From: Synechococcus sp. WH 7803
GTDB lineage: Bacteria > Cyanobacteriota > Cyanobacteriia > PCC-6307 > Cyanobiaceae
NCBI GenBank assembly: GCA_000063505.1
Contig: CT971583.1
Span: 1,457,918-1,521,917, forward strand
Direction: 5' to 3'
Length of the DNA: 64,000 bases
This document shows positions 9,800 through 18,258 of this stretch, piece by piece (position 1 is the stretch's first letter; each line of letters begins with the position of its first letter). The notes beneath the pieces are model-generated. The model searched no databases. It had not been told where the DNA came from and saw nothing but the letters and a program-made list of their open reading frames with translations. Made by a program: the position numbers and the translations under genes.

Positions 9800-10444
9800 C
9801 TGGCTTCAACCACCGTTGGCCTCATCGATTACGGGATGGGGAACCTCCATTCCGTTACCAAGTGCTTTGAGCGGCTCGGACAGTCACTGACGCCAGTTCG
9901 CTGCTCAGGCGACCTTGCCAACTGTGATGCGCTCATTCTTCCAGGCGTCGGATCCTTCGACCCGGCCATGGAGCAACTGCGCAGCACAGGGTTGATTCCT
10001 CACCTCCAAGAATGGGGCCAGGCTGACCGCCCGCTCCTAGGTATCTGCCTTGGTCTGCAGCTTCTGTTCGAACGCAGCGAAGAGGGTGAGTCGCCGGGTT
10101 TGGGGCTCTTCAAGGGCAGCGTCTGCCGGCTGCCGAGCGGCCAGGGTGAACGCATCCCCCACATGGGCTGGGGGAAATTAGATCACCGCCATCCCTGCCC
10201 GCTCCTGCCTGCAGGAGCCGAGAATCCCTGGGTGTATTTCGTGCATTCCTTCGCAGCCCACCCCGCTCTGGAGCAGGATCGGGCCGCTGATGTGGGATTC
10301 GGAAACGGCGTTGCCACGGCCATGGTTTGGCATGGGAGGGTCGGCGCCTGTCAGTTCCACCCTGAAAAATCAGGGCGCGCCGGCGCTGAACTGCTGAAAC
10401 GCTGGCTCCTGTGGCTTCAGGCGGGGGCGCCGTTGTCAGCGTGA
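9800..10444 (+). CDS. hisH: Imidazole glycerol phosphate synthase, glutamine amidotransferase subunit
   Basis: Class I glutaminase that feeds ammonia to HisF in histidine synthesis. The nucleophile block L-L-G-I-C-L-G-L-Q and the catalytic His-Glu pair in C-Q-F-H-P-E-K-S-G are present. The conserved first strand V-G-L-I-D-Y-G-M-G-N-L lies partly upstream of the first ATG in frame (9836), and no ATG, GTG or TTG occurs in frame before it. A CTG at 9800 (giving L/M-A-S-T-T-V-G-L-I-D) or a CTG at 9788 overlapping the trxA stop are the only plausible starts; I give 9800. Enzyme identity is firm, the start is not. The stop overlaps the GTG of rsmD by four bases. Confidence 0.88.
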   Translation: MASTTVGLIDYGMGNLHSVTKCFERLGQSLTPVRCSGDLANCDALILPGVGSFDPAMEQLRSTGLIPHLQEWGQADRPLLGICLGLQLLFERSEEGESPGLGLFKGSVCRLPSGQGERIPHMGWGKLDHRHPCPLLPAGAENPWVYFVHSFAAHPALEQDRAADVGFGNGVATAMVWHGRVGACQFHPEKSGRAGAELLKRWLLWLQAGAPLSA

Positions 10445-11061
10445 GCAGCGCCCAGCTGCGGATGATCGGTGGTCGACGCCTGCGCAGTCCCCAGGGTCAG
10501 GGAACACGCCCCACCACAGCGAGGGTGAGGGAAGCCTTGATGAACATGCTCGCTGGTGTGTTGGAGGACGCGCACTGGCTTGATCTCTTCAGCGGCAGCG
10601 GCGTGATGGGCTGCGAAGCGATTCAACGGGGGGCCTCCAGAGTTTGGGCCGTTGAAAACAACGCACGCATCGCAGCGATTTGCCGCCAGAACCTGGAACT
10701 GGTCGCAGCATCGAGGAAGGAGCCAATCGAGATTCGCGTGATCCGCAAAGATCTGATGCCCTGGCTCGAGGCTGGTCGCCCTGAGAACGTCGAGCCCTTC
10801 TCGCTCGTGTATGTCGATCCTCCCTATGCAGCAGGCCAGTATCAAGCCACCCTCGAAGGTCTACGCACGAGGAACTGGCTCAGCAACGATGCCCTTGTGA
10901 TTTGCGAACATGCCAGTCACGACCGCTTGGATCCACCACCCGACTGGACTGAAGTGGATCGCCGACGCTACGGAACCAGCGCGCTGCTGTTTCTCAGCCC
11001 CCGAGAGCACTGCCGCGGCGGTACTGATTCCAAGCAGCCACAAACAGGCCCAGAAGGGTGA
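10441..11061 (+). CDS. rsmD: 16S rRNA (guanine966-N2)-methyltransferase RsmD
   Basis: SAM-dependent methyltransferase acting on the small ribosomal subunit. It carries the RsmD opening [22 protein letters not shown], the SAM-binding [13 protein letters not shown] and the catalytic D-P-P-Y. The GTG at 10441 overlaps the hisH stop (GTGA), typical of a coupled pair; an ATG further upstream at 10411 would overlap hisH more deeply. The last 68 bases are antisense to petG, so the C-terminal tail after the family core (roughly the last 22 residues) is shared coding DNA. Confidence 0.88.
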
Positions 11062-11107
11062 CCGGGATCAGCCCGAGAACAATGCCGCAGAGAAGGGGTT
11101 CGATCAT
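10994..11107 (-). CDS. petG: Cytochrome b6f complex subunit PetG
   Basis: A 37-residue single-span membrane protein, [20 protein letters not shown] followed by [12 protein letters not shown], which matches the highly conserved PetG of cyanobacteria and chloroplasts nearly residue for residue. It is one of the four small subunits at the rim of the b6f complex and is needed for its assembly. The gene is antisense to the end of rsmD by 68 bases and divergent from the cytochrome gene at 11155, leaving only 47 bases for both promoters. Confidence 0.93.
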
Positions 11108-11154
11108 CAGGTCGCGCCCGGTTGATTGATTCAGCACAATTGTTCCATGCACTC

Positions 11155-11550
11155 ATGGCCTCTGTGACGGTTCCGTCATCAACTGCTGCACCAGCAGATC
11201 GCAAACGCGGCTTGGTTTCGGCACTCGTTGCCGTAGCCGGGGTCACCGCTCTGGTGATGCTGGTGTGGTTGTTCGGGGTCAACCGTCTCGACCCCTACAG
11301 CAAGGCAACCCTGTCCCTGAGTGGTGAGGTATCCCATGGAGGTCAACTCTTCCGCATCAACTGCGCCGGTTGTCACGGCATTGCAGGCCAGGGTCTGGTG
11401 GGGCCAAACCTTCAGGGGGTCTCGGCGAAGCGATCGGATCGTTCGATCATTCATCAGATCGTGAGCGGAGAAACGCCACCGATGCCTCGCTTCGAGATCG
11501 AACCCCAGGGCATGGCCGATCTGCTCAGCTATCTCAAGACCGTTACCTAG
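11155..11550 (+). CDS. cytM: Membrane-anchored c-type cytochrome, CytM-like
   Basis: About 131 residues: a short basic N-terminus, one hydrophobic segment (about 20-42) acting as signal or anchor, then a single haem domain with C-A-G-C-H and a downstream axial methionine in P-P-M-P-R-F. The phrases N-C-A-G-C-H-G and V-S-G-E-T-P-P-M-P and the motif M-A-D-L-L-S-Y-L-K at the end fit cytochrome c-M better than cytochrome c6. In Synechocystis CytM affects respiratory electron flow. I chose the ATG at 11155 over an upstream in-frame start at 11122 that adds no conserved sequence. The location beside petG suits an electron transport role. Confidence 0.72.
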   Translation: MASVTVPSSTAAPADRKRGLVSALVAVAGVTALVMLVWLFGVNRLDPYSKATLSLSGEVSHGGQLFRINCAGCHGIAGQGLVGPNLQGVSAKRSDRSIIHQIVSGETPPMPRFEIEPQGMADLLSYLKTVT

Positions 11551-11555
11551 AACTC

Positions 11556-12290
11556 TTGGGTCTTACCGTTGTTTTGGTAGAGCCAGCGGGCCCTCTCAAC
11601 GTGGGCAGCGTGGCCAGGTTGTGCGCCAATTTCGGAATCAACGACCTAAGGCTTGTCGCCCCGCGCTGCAACCCCAACGATGCGCAAGCCCTGCGCATGG
11701 CCGTGCATGGGCAAACGGTGCTGCACCAGGCCAGCACCTTCACAACGCTCCTTGAGGCCCTCAGCGATTGCCAGCGCGTGGTGGCCAGCTGCGGGCGCAT
11801 CGACCATGGCGACATCCCCCTGCAAACAACGGATCAGGTGATGCCCTGGGTTGGAGAAGGCCTGAAGAGCGGCGCTCAGGTGGCCCTGGTGTTCGGTCGT
11901 GAAGATCGCGGCTTGAGCAATGAGGAGTTACTGCTCAGCCATCGCGTGGTGCGCCTGCACACAGTCGATCACTACCCGTCGCTGAATCTCTCCCATGCTG
12001 TGGCGATCGTGCTGCACGACCTCCAGCGCAGCAGGATCGGTGCTGCAGCGGACGATCAACAGGCGCTGCAGGCATCAGAAGCAGCGGCACCACCCCAGCT
12101 GGAGGCTTGCCTGAGGGACGCCGAGGCGCTGCTTCTGGACGTGGGGTTTCTGCTGCCTCATACCGCCAAAGCGCGCATGGCGAAGATCAAAGGCCTCCTG
12201 CGGCGAGCCAGCATTCAGGCCCAGGAACTCGCCATGCTCCGCGGCATGGTGCGTCAACTGCGCTGGGCGATCCGTTGCCACCGCCCGTAA
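11556..12290 (+). CDS. TrmH/SpoU-family RNA methyltransferase, TrmJ-like
   Basis: SPOUT-fold 2'-O-methyltransferase for tRNA or rRNA. The family motif 1 appears at the very start (V-V-L-V-E-P-A-G-P-L-N-V-G-S-V-A-R), motif 2 as V-A-L-V-F-G-R-E-D-R-G-L-S-N-E-E and motif 3 as Y-P-S-L-N-L-S-H-A-V. The arrangement and the helical C-terminus resemble the TrmJ/LasT group. The TTG at 11556 begins two codons before the first strand, six bases after the cytochrome stop, and is preferred over a long upstream extension that only reads through the cytochrome gene in another frame. The exact RNA target cannot be told from sequence. Confidence 0.82.
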   Translation: MGLTVVLVEPAGPLNVGSVARLCANFGINDLRLVAPRCNPNDAQALRMAVHGQTVLHQASTFTTLLEALSDCQRVVASCGRIDHGDIPLQTTDQVMPWVGEGLKSGAQVALVFGREDRGLSNEELLLSHRVVRLHTVDHYPSLNLSHAVAIVLHDLQRSRIGAAADDQQALQASEAAAPPQLEACLRDAEALLLDVGFLLPHTAKARMAKIKGLLRRASIQAQELAMLRGMVRQLRWAIRCHRP

Positions 12291-12314
12291 TCTCTGGTTT
12301 TCCAGCGCAGCCCC

Positions 12315-13460
12315 TTGTCCTCCAGTCGATCCAGTCGCCAGTCCTCGGGCTGGGGTCGCCCGCTGCGGTTGCTGCTCAGACTCATCCTGATGGGCGTCGG
12401 ACTCGGCGTGATCACTGGCTCTCTGCTCAAACTGGCGGGCCCGGCGGTGCAGAGGGGGGAGCTCACCCTGCCGACGTGGATCAGCCTTCCAGGGTCCCCG
12501 CGCAGCGCTGAAACGAAAGCCGGATCGCCAACCCCAGCGCCCAAGCAAGCCAAGCGCACCCAATCGCTCGGACGATTTCAGACCAACAATGAGCTCAAGG
12601 CCCTGAGTGATCGCTGGAAACAACTGGCGGCAGGCCAGCCGGATCTCACGGTGAGCGCCTTCATGCTGGTGCTCGATGACGGCCGCTATGCCCAGCTGGC
12701 TCCTGACACGGCCTTGCCAGCAGCCAGCTCCATCAAGACACCGATCCTGCTGGTGACCCTTGAGGAACTGGATGCCGGAAAGCTCAGCTGGAACGAACCG
12801 CTGCAACTCAGCAAAGCCGTGGTGGGCGGCGGTGCGGGATGGATGGCCTCCAAGCCCCTCGGCACCCGCTTCCCAACCCATGAGGTGGCCACGGAAATGA
12901 TCCGAGTGAGCGACAACACGGCCACCAACCTCCTGATTGAACGGCTTGGGGGCAAAGAGGCCCTCAACGCCCGCTTCAATGCCCTGGGCTTGAGTGCCAC
13001 TGCAGTGAACAACTGGTTGCCCGACCTCAAGGGAACCAACACCACCAGCGCAAGGGATCTGGCACGCTCCATCGCCCTGGTCGACACCGGCGAAGCCCTG
13101 TCGATCCGCAGCCGCGATCTCTTCCGTGAGGTGATGGGCACCTCGGTGACCAACACGCTGCTGCCCAAGGGCCTGCTGCGAGGACTCGGCGGTCAACAGG
13201 GTGCACCCGACGACAGCCTGATGATCAAGGGATACCGGGTGCTCAACAAGACCGGCGACATCGGCATCGCCTACGCCGACGCGGGGCTGATTGAACTTCC
13301 TGATGGCAGCAGGGCCGTGGCCGCGTTTCTGGTGAAAGGCCCCTTCAATGATCCCCGTTCCACCGAACTGATCCGCAAGCTGGCTGCCGCCATGGCGCCG
13401 GTTCTCAAACCCAAACCCGCGGTGACCCGTAACACCGCCGCCGCCAGCATCAACCCATGA
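12315..13460 (+). CDS. Class A beta-lactamase-fold serine hydrolase, probably not a lactamase
   Basis: An exported or membrane-anchored protein of 381 residues: basic N-terminus, one hydrophobic segment (about 19-38), a linker, then a penicillin-interacting fold. The three signature elements are visible: S-x-x-K with Ser138 and Lys141, S-D-N at 199-201, and K-T-G at 312-314. The omega-loop Glu (E166 with ExxLN in true class A enzymes) is not recognisable; the equivalent stretch reads N-W-L-P-D-L-K-G. This suggests a peptidase-like or acyl-enzyme-trapping role in cell wall metabolism. Start is TTG. It overlaps the following DUF3370 gene by four bases (ATGA). Confidence 0.78.
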   Translation: MSSSRSSRQSSGWGRPLRLLLRLILMGVGLGVITGSLLKLAGPAVQRGELTLPTWISLPGSPRSAETKAGSPTPAPKQAKRTQSLGRFQTNNELKALSDRWKQLAAGQPDLTVSAFMLVLDDGRYAQLAPDTALPAASSIKTPILLVTLEELDAGKLSWNEPLQLSKAVVGGGAGWMASKPLGTRFPTHEVATEMIRVSDNTATNLLIERLGGKEALNARFNALGLSATAVNNWLPDLKGTNTTSARDLARSIALVDTGEALSIRSRDLFREVMGTSVTNTLLPKGLLRGLGGQQGAPDDSLMIKGYRVLNKTGDIGIAYADAGLIELPDGSRAVAAFLVKGPFNDPRSTELIRKLAAAMAPVLKPKPAVTRNTAAASINP

Positions 13461-14848
13461 CCTGTTTTCACTCCCGGCGCGCTCTGACGGCCCTCACCCT
13501 GCTGGTGTTGCCCTGGCTCGGCGCACCGGCCGTGGCCGATGCCCCCCAGGCGGTGATCCGCAGCCAGCAGGTGCGGGCCCTGCCTGGCCAGCTGGATGAG
13601 GTGCTGGTGGTGAACGACAACAACCCGGAACTGATCACCGGTGAGGGCATCCTCGTGTCCACATTCCGCCAACCACCTGGCCTCGATCTGGCGTTGAACG
13701 GTCGCTTCGACCTCTTCAGCCATCACGTGTTTGCAGGCAAAGACGACGAAGAGACGTCCACCCTCTGGCTTGCAGTGCTGGCGCAACCGATCGGTGATGC
13801 AGCGGTCACCCTGGAGCTGCTGGGGGGCAGCACCTCCCTGTCGCAGGCCACCCGCAAGGGCCAAACGGCAGCTCCCTTCCTGCCCCTGCCTGCGCTGATG
13901 AGCGAAAGCGGAACCCCCATCGCTGCCGGGCCTGGAAGCCGCGTTGCGGGCGACATCCTGCGCGGTGAGAGCGCGCCGGAATTGCCGGAGTCTTGGCGCA
14001 TCGCCCCTGGGTCGGCCAGTGCCCTCGTGGTGCTGCCGATCCCGGTGGCAGGGCTTGACCCGCTTCTGAACGGCCGCAACCTGCAAATGCGCCTGCAGAG
14101 TTCCGGCCCCGTGCATCTGGCCACGGTGGCCGCCTATGGCGAAGGGGAGCGGGCACCAACGCTCAGCCGTTTGCAGAACCTGCTGGCCTCAGGCCAACAG
14201 AGCCCGAAGGAGCACAGCCCCACCCCTCGCGGCAGCAAGGGAAACATCATCTACTCACGGGTGAGCGGCGTTCAGATCGGCTCCACCTGGACGGCCACGC
14301 TCACCGATCCAGGATCCACGGATCTGGCCTTGAGCGGCAAGCCAGTGTCCTGGCCGATCAGCAGCCTGGAGAAGGGCGACCTGCAAACGGGCCAGGTGCA
14401 AACCGCCGAACTCAAGGTGTTTGATGACGGCACCGCTTGGGCCGCCCATGGCAACTACGGAGTGGAATACGACCTCACCCTTCCCCTGAAGAATCGAGGC
14501 GCCACACCCCGCACGGTGGCTTTAGCCCTGGAATCACCCGATAAGAACGGAAGCAACAGCAAGCAGCTGCGTTTTGGTGGCGGCAACAGCAGCCCAGTGA
14601 TGTTCCGCGGACCGATTGAAGTGCGCGGCCTGGACGATGCGCAGGGGCAGGCGCAAGGCAGGCGGCGATTCCACCTGGTGTTGCGCCGCGGTCAGCAGGG
14701 CCCGGAACTCGGTCGGGTCACCCTGGCGCCTGGCGAACGACGCCAGGTGCGAATCCGGCTGGTGTACCCAGCGGATGCAACCCCACCACAGGTCTTGACC
14801 CTCCTGCCTGTGAAACAATCCTCAACAGCTTTAAACAGTCGTCCGTGA
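13457..14848 (+). CDS. DUF3370-family secreted protein
   Basis: A 463-residue protein with a signal peptide (residues 1 to about 27, ending A-V-A-D-A) and a body that matches my knowledge of the cyanobacterial DUF3370 family: Q-Q-V-R-A-L-P-G-Q-L-D, N-N-P-E-L-I-T-G-E-G-I-L. No catalytic motif is visible. It is likely periplasmic or cell-surface. It is coupled on both sides: ATGA overlap with the beta-lactamase-fold gene and GTGA overlap with chlI. The function is unknown; the pairing with a wall-type serine hydrolase hints at an envelope role. Confidence 0.75.
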   Translation: MTCFHSRRALTALTLLVLPWLGAPAVADAPQAVIRSQQVRALPGQLDEVLVVNDNNPELITGEGILVSTFRQPPGLDLALNGRFDLFSHHVFAGKDDEETSTLWLAVLAQPIGDAAVTLELLGGSTSLSQATRKGQTAAPFLPLPALMSESGTPIAAGPGSRVAGDILRGESAPELPESWRIAPGSASALVVLPIPVAGLDPLLNGRNLQMRLQSSGPVHLATVAAYGEGERAPTLSRLQNLLASGQQSPKEHSPTPRGSKGNIIYSRVSGVQIGSTWTATLTDPGSTDLALSGKPVSWPISSLEKGDLQTGQVQTAELKVFDDGTAWAAHGNYGVEYDLTLPLKNRGATPRTVALALESPDKNGSNSKQLRFGGGNSSPVMFRGPIEVRGLDDAQGQAQGRRRFHLVLRRGQQGPELGRVTLAPGERRQVRIRLVYPADATPPQVLTLLPVKQSSTALNSRP

Positions 14849-15933
14849 GTTCACCGCGCAAGCGCAGAGTCTTCCCGTTCACCGCCGTGATCGGCCAGGA
14901 GGAGATGAAGCTTGCTCTGCTCCTCAATGTGATCGATCCCCGCATCGGCGGCGTGATGATCATGGGCGACCGTGGCACGGGAAAATCCACCACGATCCGA
15001 GCCCTGGCCGATCTTTTGCCGGGCATCGAGGTGGTCGCCGGCGACCCTTACAACAGCTCCCCCAGCGATCCCGATCTGCAAAGCAGTGATGTGCGCCAGC
15101 GCCTGGAACATGGTGAAGCCCTCAGCACCGAGGAGCGTCAGGTGCCCATGGTGGATCTGCCTTTGGGCGCCACCGAAGACAGGCTCTGCGGCACGATCGA
15201 CATTGAGAAAGCGCTCAGTGAAGGGGTTCGCGCTTTTGAACCCGGTCTGCTGGCCAAAGCGAACCGAGGCCTGCTGTACGTCGATGAGGTGAATCTCCTC
15301 GATGATCATCTGGTGGACGTGCTGCTCGATTCAGCGGCCTCGGGCTGGAACACCGTGGAACGGGAAGGGGTTTCGGTACGTCACCCGGCCCGCTTTGTTC
15401 TGATCGGATCCGGCAACCCCGAAGAAGGTGAACTGCGCCCCCAGCTGCTCGACCGCTTCGGCATGAGCGTGGAGGTGCGCACCGTTCGCGATCCTGAGCT
15501 GCGTGTTCAGGTGGTCGACCAACGAACGGCATTCGACACGGATCCCGACGGGTTCTCCACCGCCGTCGAGGAAGGACAGCAAGCCCTGCAGCAAAGCGTT
15601 GTCGAGGCGCAGCAGCGCCTCGACCAGGTCGAGATCGACGACGACCTGCGGCTGCGGATCTCCGCCGTTTGCGGCGAGCTGGATGTGGATGGCCTGCGCG
15701 GCGACATTGTCACCAACCGCGCCGCCCGAGCCCTTGCCGCCTTCGAAGGCCGCACGGAAGTCAGCGAAGACGATGTGGCCCGCGTGGCGTCCTGCTGCCT
15801 GCGTCACCGTTTGCGCAAGGACCCCCTCGAGCAGATCGATTCTGGCGATCGGGTGGTGAAGGTGTTCTGCAAGGTGTTCGAGCGCAGCGAAAGCGACGAT
15901 CGCAACGCGTTCGAGCTGGCTCTGGCAGCCTGA
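14845..15933 (+). CDS. chlI: Magnesium chelatase ATPase subunit I
   Basis: AAA+ subunit of the enzyme inserting Mg2+ into protoporphyrin IX, the entry to chlorophyll synthesis. It has [12 protein letters not shown] at the start, Walker [10 protein letters not shown] at about residues 41-49, the ChlI-specific P-Y-N-S-S-P-x-D-P insertion, Walker [14 protein letters not shown] and the sensor region I-G-S-G-N-P-E-E-G. At 362 residues it is a typical length. The GTG start overlaps the previous stop by four bases. Confidence 0.95.
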   Translation: MSSPRKRRVFPFTAVIGQEEMKLALLLNVIDPRIGGVMIMGDRGTGKSTTIRALADLLPGIEVVAGDPYNSSPSDPDLQSSDVRQRLEHGEALSTEERQVPMVDLPLGATEDRLCGTIDIEKALSEGVRAFEPGLLAKANRGLLYVDEVNLLDDHLVDVLLDSAASGWNTVEREGVSVRHPARFVLIGSGNPEEGELRPQLLDRFGMSVEVRTVRDPELRVQVVDQRTAFDTDPDGFSTAVEEGQQALQQSVVEAQQRLDQVEIDDDLRLRISAVCGELDVDGLRGDIVTNRAARALAAFEGRTEVSEDDVARVASCCLRHRLRKDPLEQIDSGDRVVKVFCKVFERSESDDRNAFELALAA

Positions 15934-15954
15934 GCCCACCGGAGAGCTGTCCCC

Positions 15955-16419
15955 GTGCGCATTCTCGGCATCGACCCCGGGCTCGCACGGGTGGGCTACG
16001 GCGTGATCGAGACCGCAGGGAGGGAGCAAACCATGCTCGATTGCGGAATCATCCGAACCGATTCAGGGCGTCCGGAGGGTGAGCGCATGGTGGAAATCGC
16101 CAGGGATCTGCGCCAGCTCATCCGAGCCTGGAAGCCGGAGCTGGCCGCTGTGGAGAAATTCTTCTTCTATCGCTCCAGCAACACGATTGCCGTTGTTCAG
16201 GCCCGCGGCGTGGTGATCATGACCCTCAGCCGATTCGGGCTGCCGATCGTGGAATTTCCGCCGATGCAGATCAAGCAAGCCCTGACGGGCCACGGGCATG
16301 CAGACAAAGATGAGGTGCTCGAGGCGGTGATGCGCGAACTGTCGCTGGAGACCCCGCCAAGACCGGATGATGCGGCTGACGCCCTGGCCGTTGCCCTCAC
16401 GGGTTGGTTTCAACGCTGA
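15955..16419 (+). CDS. ruvC: Holliday junction resolvase RuvC
   Basis: Endonuclease that resolves four-way DNA junctions during recombination with RuvAB. The acidic catalytic residues are present: Asp in G-I-D-P-G-L-A-R-V-G-Y-G at the start, Glu in A-V-E-K-F-F-F, and the two Asp in P-R-P-D-D-A-A-D-A-L-A-V-A. The 154-residue length is normal. The start is GTG at 15955, 21 bases after chlI. It is followed three bases later by the cyclo-ligase gene. Confidence 0.95.
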   Translation: MRILGIDPGLARVGYGVIETAGREQTMLDCGIIRTDSGRPEGERMVEIARDLRQLIRAWKPELAAVEKFFFYRSSNTIAVVQARGVVIMTLSRFGLPIVEFPPMQIKQALTGHGHADKDEVLEAVMRELSLETPPRPDDAADALAVALTGWFQR

Positions 16420-16422
16420 CCG

Positions 16423-17019
16423 GTGATGCCGATGAACACCTGCAAGCGGGAGTTGCGCCGCCTGTACCGGCAGCGGCGCTCGCAGGCTCTGCGCGACAAC
16501 CCCAATCTGCAGGCAGGGGTCGCCCAACAGGTTCTTGGAGCAATCCGCGCCCGGCATGCCCTCAGTTCACTCCAGGGATACATCGGTCTGTACTGGCCTC
16601 TGCCGGGGGAGGTGGACTTAACGGTGCTGCGGCCCTGCTTGGTGGAGGAGCTGAGGCTGACCCTGGCCCTGCCGGCTGCCGATGGCCAGGGGCATCTCAG
16701 CTACCACCCCTGGGGTACTGAACCCTTGATCGACGACGGATGTGGCATTCCGGCTCCTCTGAATCAGCCTCCTCTGACGGCGGATCAACTGGATCTGCTG
16801 CTGGTTCCGGCCCTGGCTGTGGATCGCGATGGTGTTCGTCTCGGCTACGGCGGGGGGTACTACGACCGCCTCAGAGCCCAACCTCTCTGGTGCGAGGTGC
16901 CAGCCCTGGTGGTGCTTCCCGACGCCTGCATCAGCCCAGAGCGGTTGCCACGCGATCCCTGGGATCGCCCATTCGATGGATGGGCCAGTGAGCGGGGCGT
17001 TTGTAAGGTCGAAGAGTGA
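16423..17019 (+). CDS. 5-formyltetrahydrofolate cyclo-ligase
   Basis: ATP-dependent enzyme of one-carbon metabolism converting 5-formyl-THF into 5,10-methenyl-THF. The family signatures are an N-terminal basic helix (K-R-E-L-R-R-L-Y-R-Q-R-R), Y-W-P-L-P-G-E-V-D, and the nucleotide/folate loop R-L-G-Y-G-G-G-Y-Y-D-R-L near residue 145. The length of 198 is normal. The start is ambiguous among GTG 16423, ATG 16426 and ATG 16432. The stop overlaps a small downstream gene by GTGA. Confidence 0.88.
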   Translation: MMPMNTCKRELRRLYRQRRSQALRDNPNLQAGVAQQVLGAIRARHALSSLQGYIGLYWPLPGEVDLTVLRPCLVEELRLTLALPAADGQGHLSYHPWGTEPLIDDGCGIPAPLNQPPLTADQLDLLLVPALAVDRDGVRLGYGGGYYDRLRAQPLWCEVPALVVLPDACISPERLPRDPWDRPFDGWASERGVCKVEE

Positions 17020-17225
17020 GATCCCAAGGCAATCCGGTGAATCCAAACCCTTCGGTCAGCCCGGCATTGCGCCAGCAGAACTGCTCGGATCCGCATCAGC
17101 TCACCCTTGCCCAGAGAGTGATTGCCCGTGAACTGAGCGAGCGAGGCCAGAGTCAGCCGCAGGCGGTGGAACTGATGCTGAATGCCATGGGGCGCATGTT
17201 CCGCGCCGTGGCGCGCCAATCCTGA
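17016..17225 (+). CDS. Small conserved-looking hypothetical protein (69 aa)
   Basis: Starts at a GTG that overlaps the cyclo-ligase stop by four bases. The second half (L-T-L-A-Q-R-V-I-A-R-E-L-S-E-R-G-Q-S-Q-P-Q-A-V-E-L-M-L-N-A-M-G-R-M-F-R-A-V-A-R) is predicted as two amphipathic helices with a basic end. There is no signal peptide or membrane segment. I do not recognise a family. Coupling and coherent helices favour a real gene. Confidence 0.6.
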   Translation: MRSQGNPVNPNPSVSPALRQQNCSDPHQLTLAQRVIARELSERGQSQPQAVELMLNAMGRMFRAVARQS

Positions 17226-17280
17226 GGCCCCCTCTTGCCTGAGGCCCTGATCAGCCGCAGGATGGGGACTCCAGACCCGG

Positions 17281-17754
17281 ATGCCCATGCCCCTGTGGCC
17301 CCGCCTTTGCGCCCTGTCTGCCGTTGCCGTGATCTCCGGACTGGTTCAGCCGCCATCGGCTGATGCCCACGGCGTGGAAAGCAGTTTGCGCTACCTCGAT
17401 GGACAGCTCGAGCTGACCAGCAGCTTCTCAACAGGTGAGCCTGTGGAAGGGGCTGTTGTGAGGCTCCTTCAAGCGGACGGCAGCGCTGGCGAAGAGCTCG
17501 GCACGATCAACGCCGACGGACGCCTCCAGCTGCAGCTCCCGGCCGTGGAGGATGGGCTGGTGGACCTTCAGGTGGACGGGGGCCCTGGCCACCGCGACTA
17601 CCTCACGCTTCCGCTTCAGCGAGGGGTGGTGAACCTCGACGAGGTGGTAGAGAGCCCACAGCCTCTGCCCTGGATCGCCTGGCTGTCCGCGCCGGCCCTG
17701 GTCGGCGTGGTGTGCACGATCGCTAAGGTTCGAGGCCACGACCGCCACCACTGA
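17281..17754 (+). CDS. Secreted or membrane-tethered beta-sandwich protein, unknown function
   Basis: A 157-residue protein with a signal peptide (about 1-29, ending A-D-A), a short beta-rich body (E-L-T-S-S-F-S-T-G-E-P-V-E-G-A-V-V-R-L-L-Q-A-D-G) resembling a carboxypeptidase-regulatory or Ig-like fold, and a C-terminal membrane helix (about 130-150) followed by a His/Arg tail. Such proteins sometimes accompany metal uptake (NikL/CbiL-like accessory proteins), but nothing nearby supports that. It lies between a small hypothetical gene and sufE, 7 bases before the latter. Confidence 0.6.
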   Translation: MPMPLWPRLCALSAVAVISGLVQPPSADAHGVESSLRYLDGQLELTSSFSTGEPVEGAVVRLLQADGSAGEELGTINADGRLQLQLPAVEDGLVDLQVDGGPGHRDYLTLPLQRGVVNLDEVVESPQPLPWIAWLSAPALVGVVCTIAKVRGHDRHH

Positions 17755-17761
17755 ATCGGCT

Positions 17762-18223
17762 ATGGCAGACCAAGGCAACGCGTCGACCCGCTATGGCAGC
17801 GCTGCCCTGGATCAGCTCACCGATCGCCTAAGTGGCACGCCAGACCCACGCAAACGTTACGAATACGTGCTGTGGCTGGCCAAAAAACTGCCGGCGATGC
17901 CCGTTGAGCTTCAAACCGAAGAGCGCAAGGTGAAGGGATGTGTGTCCCAGGTGTTCATCGCCTCCGACCTGGTGGATGGACGCCTGCGCTGGCAAGGAGA
18001 CTCGGACGCCCTGATCACCAAAGGACTGCTGGCGCTTCTGATCAAAGGATTGACAGATCTCACTCCAGCGGAGGTGATGGCTGTGGACCCAGGGGTGATC
18101 GCTGCGACCGGCCTGCAGGCCAGCCTGACGCCGTCACGCGCCAACGGTTTTCTGAACATCCTGCGCACCATGCAGGCCCAGGCCGAAGCGCTCACGTCCA
18201 ACCCTGGATCCACCGCTGCCTAA
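17762..18223 (+). CDS. sufE: Cysteine desulfuration protein SufE
   Basis: Sulfur acceptor that takes persulfide from SufS and passes it to the SufBCD scaffold for Fe-S cluster assembly. The active cysteine is Cys60 in V-K-G-C-V-S-Q-V-F, and the flanking L-T-D-R-L helix, Y-E-Y-V-L-W-L-A-K-K-L-P and N-G-F-L-N-I-L at the end are family features. The length of 153 is slightly longer than E. coli SufE. The suf operon itself is not in the window. Confidence 0.93.
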   Translation: MADQGNASTRYGSAALDQLTDRLSGTPDPRKRYEYVLWLAKKLPAMPVELQTEERKVKGCVSQVFIASDLVDGRLRWQGDSDALITKGLLALLIKGLTDLTPAEVMAVDPGVIAATGLQASLTPSRANGFLNILRTMQAQAEALTSNPGSTAA

Positions 18224-18258
18224 AGTCGGGAGTTCACCGCAGTTAACGGACCCGCCCC

